Below are positions 1 to 6,895 of a DNA stretch of 14,774 nt, one piece after another. Under the pieces are notes generated by a model. It worked only from the letters and a program-made list of their open reading frames with translations, was not told the DNA's origin and ran no database searches. The position numbers and the translations under genes are program-made. How positions within the stretch are numbered: position 1 is the stretch's first letter; the number at the start of each line of letters is the position of its first letter. Source of the DNA: an uncultured Armatimonadota bacterium. GTDB taxonomy: Bacteria; Armatimonadota; Armatimonadia; Armatimonadales; Armatimonadaceae. Where the stretch lies: assembly GCA_903881535.1 (NCBI GenBank), contig CAIRTT010000448.1, positions 1 through 14,774 of the forward strand. Direction: 5' to 3'.

Positions 1-33
1 ACTGCTACAACCCAGATTGTCTATATATTACAT

Positions 34-95
34 CGCGTGAAACCGCCCCGCGTGACAGTGCACATCCCCTACCTGTAGGTATTGCCGTGTATTAT
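34..95 (+). promoter_or_regulatory. Upstream control region of the permease: repeats and a candidate -10
   Basis: The sequence shows a heptamer CGCGTGA repeated directly at 34-40 and 49-55. It also shows an inverted repeat TACCT-GT-AGGTA at 70-81 and a -10-like TATTAT at 90-95. The -10-like box ends six bases before the ATG at 102, so a transcript starting there would be essentially leaderless. No convincing -35 box lies 16-18 bases upstream. I infer a regulated promoter, with the palindrome as a possible operator. A transcript reading in from outside the window is equally possible. Confidence 0.3.
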
Positions 96-101
96 GCGTG
101 C

Positions 102-1601
102 ATGCAAGATGACAGCCAGACAGAAGTCATACAGAATCAAAACGAGGAAAGCGTACTTGCTGACCTCGGCTATGAACAGCAGCTCGACAGAAGACTTTCA
201 CAGTTTTCAAACTTTGCGGTCTCGTTCAGTATCATCAGTATTCTAACGGGTGGTGTGAACTCCGTCGCTCAGGTAACAAGCGGTGTCGGCGGTGCAGGCA
301 TCGGCATTGGATGGCCACTCGGTTGTCTGCTGTCCGGAGTGTTTGCCGTCGGAATGGCGCAGATATCATCCTCTTTCCCAACCGCTGGAGGGCTCTACCA
401 CTGGGCAACCATACTTGGTAATCGATTCATCGGATGGATCACCGCTTGGTTGAATATTTTTGGACTCATCACTGTTCTTGCATCTATCAATGCAGGTGCG
501 TGGAACTTCTTTGTAGGTGCATTTGGTCAACACCTTCCAATACCACAATCGCCGTTTGTTTCAATTATTGCCGTTACACTCATCACAGCCCTGCAAGCCG
601 CAATCAATGCGAGGGGCATACGGATTACGAGTAAACTAACCGACCTTAGTGGCTACCTGTTGTTGGTGACAACGGTGGTGGCAAGCATCTTTCTTCTGGC
701 GAAATCTGGTCCACTTCCAATTCACCGGCTGCTTGAGTTTTCAAACAACACAGGTGCTGCTGGAGCCGATGTTTGGCCAAAGGTCAGTACCTCTTGGGCA
801 TTCTTGTTAGCGCTCCTTCTTCCCATTTATACAATCACTGGTTACGATGGATCAGCACACACGAGCGAAGAAACCCGGAATGCATCCACCACAGTTCCAA
901 AATCCATTATCAGCAGCGTCTTCTGGGCATTTCTTGCTGGCTGGCTTTTGCTTATATCCATTCTTCTCGCAATACCAGACATGGCAGAAGCTGCGACGCA
1001 AGGTTGGAATGTGTTCTTCTGGGTTCTTGAAAAACGGCTACCGGATGCTATTCGGTACCCTATTCTGGGGTCTGTTCTCGTTTGCCAGCTGCTCTGTGGA
1101 CTTGCAACAGTAACAAGTGCAAGCCGAATGACTTTTGCCTTTGCCCGGGATGGTGGGCTGCCGTTCAGCAAGTCACTTGCAACAGTAAGTGCCACCAGTA
1201 AGGCCCCTGATGTTGCGATTTGGGCCACGGCTGCGGTCACATCTGTCTTTATGGCTGTGGCTACATTGACGAATATTAAGGGTGTTTCCGTCTATGCAGT
1301 CGTGGTTTCATGTGCGGTTATCTTCCTGTTCCTAACCTATGCGATTCCACTAGTACTTGGTGGTTTCGCGTTGGGTGGCAAAAAGTGGCCTCAACCAGGC
1401 AAGTGGAACATTGGTGTAGTCCCGTTCAAGATACTTTCAGGCGTTGTAGCAATGGCATTGGTTTTGATTACCTATATCGGTATTCAACCGCCTAACCAAT
1501 GGGCGCTGACTGTCCTGGTTGGTACCCTTGCAGTCCTAACTACGCTTTGGTTTACAATGCAAAAACGCACCTACAAAGGTCCTCCGAACTTCCATCACTA
1601 G
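102..1601 (+). CDS. APC-superfamily amino-acid permease
   Basis: This is an integral inner-membrane transporter of about 500 residues, the usual length for the amino acid-polyamine-organocation superfamily, with about twelve hydrophobic segments. The N-terminal block (LSQFSNFAVSFSIISILTGG) and the following SSFPTAGGLYHWA motif are typical of the amino acid/choline transporter branch, which includes GABA and general amino-acid permeases. It probably imports an amino acid or amine by proton or sodium symport; the substrate cannot be read from sequence. I chose ATG 102 because family members start shortly before this conserved block. An in-frame GTG at 87 would add five residues and has a TAGGT element six bases upstream. 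The gene is followed by a 124-base gap, so it is probably its own transcription unit. Confidence is high for the family and low for the substrate. Confidence 0.9.
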   Translation: MQDDSQTEVIQNQNEESVLADLGYEQQLDRRLSQFSNFAVSFSIISILTGGVNSVAQVTSGVGGAGIGIGWPLGCLLSGVFAVGMAQISSSFPTAGGLYHWATILGNRFIGWITAWLNIFGLITVLASINAGAWNFFVGAFGQHLPIPQSPFVSIIAVTLITALQAAINARGIRITSKLTDLSGYLLLVTTVVASIFLLAKSGPLPIHRLLEFSNNTGAAGADVWPKVSTSWAFLLALLLPIYTITGYDGSAHTSEETRNASTTVPKSIISSVFWAFLAGWLLLISILLAIPDMAEAATQGWNVFFWVLEKRLPDAIRYPILGSVLVCQLLCGLATVTSASRMTFAFARDGGLPFSKSLATVSATSKAPDVAIWATAAVTSVFMAVATLTNIKGVSVYAVVVSCAVIFLFLTYAIPLVLGGFALGGKKWPQPGKWNIGVVPFKILSGVVAMALVLITYIGIQPPNQWALTVLVGTLAVLTTLWFTMQKRTYKGPPNFHH

Positions 1602-1725
1602 ATAACATAGTCCATGGCTATTCACGATGTTAGTGAGAATCATAAACATGGTTCAGATTGACGTAATCACCACATCTTGGTAGCACTGACATTGATAACT
1701 GCTCACCTGTCGAAAGGGTAAGACA

Positions 1726-3132
1726 TTGGAAACATCCGTATCTCGAAGAAACATTCTGGGACTCGCTGCTGTGGGTCTCGTTGGTACAACTGTTGTCAAA
1801 CCAGGCTTTGGCAAGTCCTTCGGCAGTGCTGCTCACGATTTTGGAGCTGTCCTCCCAGGTTCTGCGCCAGGTATCGCTGTCGTTGATCCGCAAGAGAAAA
1901 TTCGCGTCGCACTCATTGGGTGTGGCGGCCAAGGCAAGGCTAACCTGCGTGTGTTTATGCAGCAGGCTGACACCCTTGTCACGGTTGTATGTGACCCGGA
2001 TGCAAATCGAATGCGCGAAGCGGCAGATATGGCGGAAGACCGCTACGATGTGCGTCCTGCAGAAATCAAAGACTATAGAAACGTCGTGACCCGCAAGGAT
2101 GTCGATGTCGTTATCGTCGGCACACCTGACCACTGGCACGCTCTCCCGATGATTGCTGCTTGTATGAATGGCAAAGATGTCTTTTGTGAGAAGCCTATCT
2201 CCCACAACATCATGGAAGGTCGCCAGATGGTCGACTTCGCCACGCACTACAAGCGCATTGTCCAAGTTGGAACATGGCAGCGAAGTCAGCAACAATTTCT
2301 TGATGCGGTTACCTATGTCCGCAGCGGGAAGCTTGGCAAAATCAATGTATGCCGCGCATGGAAAATTCAAGCGCCGAAGGCTGCCGTCTTAGGTAAGGTT
2401 GCACCATCTGAGCCTCCAAAGGATGTCGACTATGACCTCTGGGTTGGACCAGCTGCGATGGTTCCCTACCAATCAAACCGTCTGCACTACAACCATCGCT
2501 GGTACTACAATTTTGCCGGTGGGATGGTCGGCGACTGGGGCGTCCATATGATGGACATCGTTCTCCTCGGAATGTCAAAATCAGACAACCTTGTTCAGCC
2601 ATCCAAGGTCACATCCATTGGTGGAAAGTTCTACGTAGGGCCGGAGGATGACCGTACAACCCCGGATACCCTCATGACGCTCTACAACTTTGACAACTGG
2701 ATCATGGACTGGGAAGTGCACGTCGGCGATCAGGCAGTCGGCGTAGATGGCGGACGCGACCACGGCGCACTGTTTATCGGGTCCGAAGGTCGTTTGCTTG
2801 TCGACCGTGCCGGATGGAGCATCTTCGATGCACAAGGCAAACCCGTTGAAAAGCCTGCGCCAAAGGATTGGGGCGGCACCATGAACGGTTTGGGAACGCA
2901 TGTACGTGAGTTCCTCAACTCTGTCAAGACCCGAGGGACCACACGGTCAAATGTTGCATCGATGCACCAGACGACAACCGTTTGCCACCTCGCTAACTTA
3001 GCCTACCTAAGCGGCGAAACACTGCACTGGGATACAGCAACTGAGAAGGTTACCAATGTGCGTAAAGCCATGGATGAGCTTCCGTACAAGCGTAAAAACC
3101 GTAAAGGGTTTGAGCTGCCTAAACTCGGCTAA
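1726..3132 (+). CDS. Tat-exported Gfo/Idh/MocA-family oxidoreductase
   Basis: A predicted NAD(P)-dependent sugar or sugar-acid oxidoreductase of 468 residues. The N-terminus carries a twin-arginine motif (Ser6-Arg7-Arg8-Asn9-Ile10-Leu11) followed by a hydrophobic stretch to about residue 24, so the folded, cofactor-loaded enzyme is probably exported by Tat. The Rossmann loop IGCGGQG is at about residues 64-70, with an acidic residue (Asp90) ending the second strand. The family's EKP motif is at 155-157. A GDWGVHMMD motif in the C-terminal domain supplies the likely catalytic histidine. The start is TTG at 1726, with a GAAAGGG ribosome-binding site eight bases upstream. It is followed after nine bases by the YidR-family gene, so the two are very probably cotranscribed. 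The substrate is unknown; exported members of this family act on varied sugars and cyclitols. Confidence 0.9.
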   Translation: METSVSRRNILGLAAVGLVGTTVVKPGFGKSFGSAAHDFGAVLPGSAPGIAVVDPQEKIRVALIGCGGQGKANLRVFMQQADTLVTVVCDPDANRMREAADMAEDRYDVRPAEIKDYRNVVTRKDVDVVIVGTPDHWHALPMIAACMNGKDVFCEKPISHNIMEGRQMVDFATHYKRIVQVGTWQRSQQQFLDAVTYVRSGKLGKINVCRAWKIQAPKAAVLGKVAPSEPPKDVDYDLWVGPAAMVPYQSNRLHYNHRWYYNFAGGMVGDWGVHMMDIVLLGMSKSDNLVQPSKVTSIGGKFYVGPEDDRTTPDTLMTLYNFDNWIMDWEVHVGDQAVGVDGGRDHGALFIGSEGRLLVDRAGWSIFDAQGKPVEKPAPKDWGGTMNGLGTHVREFLNSVKTRGTTRSNVASMHQTTTVCHLANLAYLSGETLHWDTATEKVTNVRKAMDELPYKRKNRKGFELPKLG

Positions 3133-3141
3133 AGGTAACGG

Positions 3142-4350
3142 ATGGCCACTGAACTTCGGATTATTACTAAGAACCACGATGGCCGTGTTCTTACAAACAA
3201 CAACATCTGGACACCTGATTCCAGATCTTTGATGTACGACACACGGTCTGACCGGCTTGGCGACATCTTTGATGGCACCCGAATCATGCAGGTTGATGTC
3301 AAAACGGGTGAGGAAAAATGCGTCTATTTCTCCAAACATGGGGCTGGATGCGGAGTCGTTACAACCCACCCATTTGATGATCGCTACGTCTTCATTACTG
3401 GACCAGAAAATCCGACATCAGACTGGATGTATGGTCCAACACACCGTCAAGGCATGATTGGGCAAAGGTCAGTCCCCTACACTTCCCACCCAATGGATGC
3501 ACGGGAACTGGATGAACGTCCGGTTGCCGGCGCCCTCCGTGGCGGCACGCATGTACACATGTGGCATCCAAAGGGTGACTGGCTTCGATCCACCTATAAT
3601 GATGCTTTCGTTTCACCAAATGTGAGAGACATTGCAGTGCATATTCCGGGCACCGTCAATGTGCCATCCACTCATGCACGTAACCATAGCGGAACCTACC
3701 ATTCGTTCATCGTCACAGATACCGTCGTTACGCCAACCTCTCAGCATCACATCACACGTGCGTACGAAGAGACCTGGCTCGGTTCGACGAGACAGATTGC
3801 CTTTATGGCAGATACGGTTATTAATGGCGATGCTTTGACAGAGATATTTCTTGTTGATACCGCTCCACTGACATTAGCATCGAGCCATTCCTTTGATCAA
3901 GATCACAGAATCAAACCACCAGTGGGCATAGGTCAGCGACGCTTAACACATCTAGCGGAAACAGACTTGCGTATTGTAAAGAAACCGCGGCACTGGCTGG
4001 TGACATCCCCGGATGGCTCCACAATTGCGCTTCTCTTGCAAAACAAAAGCAATCCACCTCAGCTCTTTACGCTAGATGTAGCAACCCTAAAACTAACGCA
4101 GCGAACATACGTCGCAAGTGGTATCACTACAGCCATTTCGTGGAGCAAGGATGGCGGCTTGATTGCATTCGGCTCTCAAACAGCGGTGAATGTCCTTGAT
4201 ACTCTGACATGGAAGGTAAGGGAGGTCGCTGAAGTTCGAGCTGGCGCATTGTTACCGCTCGTATGCTGCATTTCACCGAATTCAAGTCATGTGGCAGTAC
4301 AAGTACGCGACGGCGAGACAAATCACATTGGAATCGCGGCGGTGAGGTAA
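3142..4350 (+). CDS. yidR: YidR-type (DUF3748) beta-propeller protein
   Basis: A 402-residue protein that I recognise as a relative of E. coli YidR (DUF3748). The shared blocks, recalled from memory, are NNNIWTPDSRSLMYD near the start, VVTTHPFDDRYVFITGPENP, GALRGGTHVH, YNDAF, the ITRAYEETW stretch, the late PRHW and the repeated SPDGS/SPNSS blade motifs. The fold should be a TolB-like propeller, distantly like oligogalacturonate lyase. No biochemical function is established for the family as far as I know. There is no signal peptide, unlike its upstream partner. ATG 3142 is preceded by AAAGG, nine bases after the oxidoreductase stop. The next gene starts four bases after its TAA, so all three form one operon. 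In E. coli yidR lies near the galactonate (dgo) genes, which fits a sugar-acid context here. Confidence 0.82.
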   Translation: MATELRIITKNHDGRVLTNNNIWTPDSRSLMYDTRSDRLGDIFDGTRIMQVDVKTGEEKCVYFSKHGAGCGVVTTHPFDDRYVFITGPENPTSDWMYGPTHRQGMIGQRSVPYTSHPMDARELDERPVAGALRGGTHVHMWHPKGDWLRSTYNDAFVSPNVRDIAVHIPGTVNVPSTHARNHSGTYHSFIVTDTVVTPTSQHHITRAYEETWLGSTRQIAFMADTVINGDALTEIFLVDTAPLTLASSHSFDQDHRIKPPVGIGQRRLTHLAETDLRIVKKPRHWLVTSPDGSTIALLLQNKSNPPQLFTLDVATLKLTQRTYVASGITTAISWSKDGGLIAFGSQTAVNVLDTLTWKVREVAEVRAGALLPLVCCISPNSSHVAVQVRDGETNHIGIAAVR

Positions 4351-4354
4351 TCGA

Positions 4355-4663
4355 ATGACCATTAGGGCGCTGTTGGCATCAAATGAACTGATGCAACTTT
4401 ATGATGTGATTGTTCCAAAATGTGATCACTCGGGTGGAGCTTCATCACCAGATGTCGTCAATCGCTTGACGTTTATATACGAATCCTATCGAGGACACGA
4501 ATTACCACAGATAGTCTCGTTGCTAGAAAGTGTTCGCGCGGGATTATGGCAGGAACATCCGTATTTCCCAACATTTGTAGAAACCGTGATCGAAGCTTAC
4601 TGGACAAGTGAAACTGGGCTTGCCGCAGTCGGGTTTACCCCAGCGAAAACAGTTACGCGTTGA
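4355..4663 (+). CDS. Small protein, possibly gluconate 2-dehydrogenase subunit 3-like
   Basis: A 102-residue protein with no clear signal peptide or membrane segment. The ATG lies four bases after the YidR-family stop and has GGTGAGG upstream, so it is a real operon member. The pattern LYDVIVPKCDHSGGASSPDVV followed by a helical middle and a C-terminal YWTSETGLAAVGFTP recalls the gluconate 2-dehydrogenase subunit 3 family. Members of that family pair with flavin or other oxidoreductases and often end in a similar YYTSPEG...LGY motif. This assignment is from memory of the pattern and is tentative. If correct, the protein could be an accessory subunit of the exported oxidoreductase two genes upstream, but it lacks the Tat signal usual in that family. 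Its end overlaps the 3' end of convergent surE by 11 bases. Confidence 0.6.
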   Translation: MTIRALLASNELMQLYDVIVPKCDHSGGASSPDVVNRLTFIYESYRGHELPQIVSLLESVRAGLWQEHPYFPTFVETVIEAYWTSETGLAAVGFTPAKTVTR

Positions 4664-5450
4664 CATCCCATTCGCGCAGGTGACTCAGAACATCGTGCCG
4701 CGTTAGGTCAAGATGCAGAGGCGTGATGGATATTCTGTTGTTCTTGACCGCATAGACATCGGTGCCGGGAATAGGATCCACATCGACAGGTTTCCCGCCT
4801 ATCCAAAAGTAGGCTGAGCCATGTGGGTCAATGCGCGCCTCATGTTTGTCTTCATAGTGTCGCTCACCCTGACGGGTAATCTCAGCAGAGACTTCATTAG
4901 CAGGCAGATTGGGCACGTTTACGTTAAGAAGACAGCCATCGGGCAGCGGATTAGCCATCAGCTGTGGGACGATTACCTTTGCGATGAAATCGCCGGCAGT
5001 GTCCCAGTGTGGTGCGGGATCAAAGGATGCCATCGAAACAGCAACTGCTTGGAACCCGTTTACCACTCCTTCCATGGCTGCGGCAACAGTACCCGAGTAC
5101 GTTGTGTCCCAGCCAAGGTTGGGACCATGGTTAATACCACTGACGACGCAATCAAAGCGATTGCCTTTCATCAGCTGTGTCAACCCCATCAGCACGCAGT
5201 CCGCTGGCATCCCGCTGCACGCATAGGCTAGAGAACCATCGTGGAGTACGACCTCTTTCAATCGTAGCGGCTTATGCAGCGTGATTGAGTGTCCTGTTGC
5301 CGACCGTGGACGATCGGGTGCACAAACGGTCACTGTGTGGCCAGCAGCGGCCAGTGCCCGGCGCATCGCCAAGATTCCAGGCGCGTGAACACTATCATCG
5401 TTTGAAAGCAGTATGTTGAGAGGTCGATTCATGCCGGCGGATACTACCAT
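4653..5450 (-). CDS. surE: 5'/3'-nucleotidase SurE
   Basis: SurE is a cytoplasmic metal-dependent phosphatase that removes phosphate from nucleoside monophosphates. The hallmark N-terminal LLSNDDS supplies two metal-binding aspartates (residues 18 and 19). The RSATGHSIT segment contributes the metal-binding serine, and SGINHGPNLG the metal-binding asparagine. The family usually has NDDG, so the serine in NDDS is a small deviation. I chose ATG 5450 (265 residues), which has GGGGTGAG ending two bases upstream and lies ten bases after the peptidase stop. An ATG at 5432 would also give a family-like N-terminus but has no good ribosome-binding site. Frames open further upstream only overlap the peptidase. 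It is the second gene of a two-gene operon and converges with the small gene at 4355-4663. Confidence 0.93.
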   Translation of the reverse strand: MVVSAGMNRPLNILLSNDDSVHAPGILAMRRALAAAGHTVTVCAPDRPRSATGHSITLHKPLRLKEVVLHDGSLAYACSGMPADCVLMGLTQLMKGNRFDCVVSGINHGPNLGWDTTYSGTVAAAMEGVVNGFQAVAVSMASFDPAPHWDTAGDFIAKVIVPQLMANPLPDGCLLNVNVPNLPANEVSAEITRQGERHYEDKHEARIDPHGSAYFWIGGKPVDVDPIPGTDVYAVKNNRISITPLHLDLTRHDVLSHLREWDVNA

Positions 5451-5460
5451 ATTCTCACCC

Positions 5461-6747
5461 CTAAATAGCAATGTCCGACTCACTTGCCCAGATGGCAACC
5501 GTCGCCAGAGCGGCCGTGCACCGACGGAAATCATCAGGATTTATTTTGTCAACAGTATCGGCGGGTGTGTGATGAACATTCCAATACCCGGTCGTGTCAG
5601 TGTTTAGACCAGCGGTCGGGTACCCAAGAGCTCCAGTTGGTCCAACATCTGCCCCTCCCCCGCCATTCGTAACTGCAACTGCAAGGCGATCCTGCAGGAA
5701 TGGCTTCAGTTCAGCCTCAATTGCACGAAAGTTAGTCTCATTCTTGGTTGTAATTCCGACAGCCAGTGGATTTCCGACGCCACTATCCGATTCCACGAGG
5801 AGACGGTGGCGTTCATGGGTTGCCGCTACTCGGGCTGCGTATTCAACAGCACCGCGCGTTCCGTTTTCCTCATTAACCCAGAATGCAACACGTATCGTGC
5901 GATGTGGACGCCACCTTCCACGTTTGAGATGCATCAGTGCCTCCCACGCAGCACAGCATCCACCTGCATCATCATTCGCCCCTTGACCAACATCCCAGCT
6001 ATCAATATGACCACCAAGAACAACGACTTCATCGGGATATTTGCTGCCACGGATATCAGCCCAAATATTGGACGAACGCCTGTCTGGCCGCATGTGTGCA
6101 TCCATTTTGAGCCTTACCAAGGGTTTATCGCCGGCATCATAAAGCCGTTGCAACAGCTCAGCACCCTCGATCGAAACGGCACACGTCGGTATCTCCTTGA
6201 TGCCATCTTCATACGACATCGATCCTGTGTGCGGAGTATTTAAAGACGTCGGGCCTACACTGCGCACAATGGCTGCCAATGCACCAGCTTTTGCGGCTGC
6301 TGCGGCTCCCTTAACCCGGTACTGGACGGTCGCCCCGTAGGTCGTGAATGGCACATTGAACAGCACAATTTTGTCACGTACCAAGTCAGCCTTCGCAGCA
6401 AGATCAGAGAAGTCCCTCACAGGCACAACGGGCGCAACGAGTCCCCTACGGCTGGTTCCAATACTGCCACCAAGTCCAAGCATCGCCAGAGGCGCCTGTC
6501 TGGGCATCATAAGATCCAACGATTCCTTGCCTCGTTCCCACCTTGGGATCATGACGGGTTGGCGTGTCACCGAATCAAAGCCATCCTGACGAAGCGTTCT
6601 TTCCAGCCAATCGAGTGCACGTTCGAGGGAGTCGGAACCACTTAGGCGATGTCCATAGCGGTCGCACAGGGTGACAAGGCGCTCCATTGCCTTCTTGTCA
6701 GCCTGAATGCTGGTTTGTACATCGAAAATCCGTTGCATCATCGTCAT
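5461..6747 (-). CDS. M28-family metallopeptidase (carboxypeptidase Q-like)
   Basis: A dizinc exopeptidase of 428 residues. The N-terminal part (1-110) and the C-terminal half (about 225-428) form the peptidase fold. Between them lies a protease-associated insert (about 110-220) with the typical KAGALAAIVRSVG stretch. Expected zinc and catalytic residues are present: His247-x-Asp249 in GGHIDSWD, the bridging Asp259 in GANDDAGG, catalytic Glu293 and metal-binding Glu294 in NEENG, Asp321 in ESDSG, and a His in VHHTPADT at 392-393. Carboxypeptidase Q relatives are usually secreted, but no signal peptide is visible here, so I infer a cytoplasmic di- or oligopeptidase. Upstream of ATG 6747 there is no ribosome-binding site. 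Instead a promoter -10 box ends six bases before the ATG, suggesting a leaderless message. ATG 6738 is an in-frame alternative. surE follows after ten bases. Confidence 0.92.
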   Translation of the reverse strand: MTMMQRIFDVQTSIQADKKAMERLVTLCDRYGHRLSGSDSLERALDWLERTLRQDGFDSVTRQPVMIPRWERGKESLDLMMPRQAPLAMLGLGGSIGTSRRGLVAPVVPVRDFSDLAAKADLVRDKIVLFNVPFTTYGATVQYRVKGAAAAAKAGALAAIVRSVGPTSLNTPHTGSMSYEDGIKEIPTCAVSIEGAELLQRLYDAGDKPLVRLKMDAHMRPDRRSSNIWADIRGSKYPDEVVVLGGHIDSWDVGQGANDDAGGCCAAWEALMHLKRGRWRPHRTIRVAFWVNEENGTRGAVEYAARVAATHERHRLLVESDSGVGNPLAVGITTKNETNFRAIEAELKPFLQDRLAVAVTNGGGGADVGPTGALGYPTAGLNTDTTGYWNVHHTPADTVDKINPDDFRRCTAALATVAIWASESDIAI

Positions 6748-6753
6748 AGGTGC

Positions 6754-6782
6754 ATTGTAGGTGACCCAGCAACCGATGTCGA
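6754..6782 (-). promoter_or_regulatory. Sigma-70-type promoter of the M28 peptidase-surE operon
   Basis: Read on the minus strand, a -35 box TCGACA (6782-6777) is followed by exactly 17 bases and a -10 box TACAAT (6759-6754). Each box matches the consensus at five of six positions. The -10 box ends six bases before the ATG at 6747, so the transcription start should fall on or next to that A. This is visible in the sequence. That the mRNA is leaderless is an inference from the spacing and from the missing ribosome-binding site. Confidence 0.65.
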
Positions 6783-6833
6783 AGTGAGACAGATGAATAC
6801 ACCTATCGGGATTATTTCTATTACAGGATTACG

Positions 6834-6843
6834 TTCTGCAGAA
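6834..6843. promoter_or_regulatory. Perfect 10-base palindrome, possible operator
   Basis: TTCTGCAGAA is a perfect dyad about 50 bases upstream of the -35 box of the peptidase-surE promoter. It lies in the 148-base gap before the enolase-like gene. It could be a regulator site. It is short enough to occur by chance, and I recognise no named operator in it. Confidence 0.2.
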
Positions 6844-6895
6844 TGCGATCATTTCGAAGATCTTGACTTCTCATGATGCGATGCCCCAAACGAAA

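Noticed and set aside
1658..1686. TTGACG followed 17 bases later by TAGCAC as a promoter for the oxidoreductase operon
   Set aside because: The -35 is good, but the -10 matches only three of six bases, so it was not listed as a feature.
1630..2370. Long open frame (246 codons) on the minus strand opposite the Gfo/Idh/MocA gene
   Set aside because: Its product shows no recognisable motif and lies wholly opposite a gene with clear Tat, Rossmann and EKP motifs; it reflects codon bias of the real gene.
6847..6879. Imperfect inverted repeat after the enolase-like gene as a terminator
   Set aside because: The stems are short (five and four pairs) with internal loops, and no T run follows on the minus strand.
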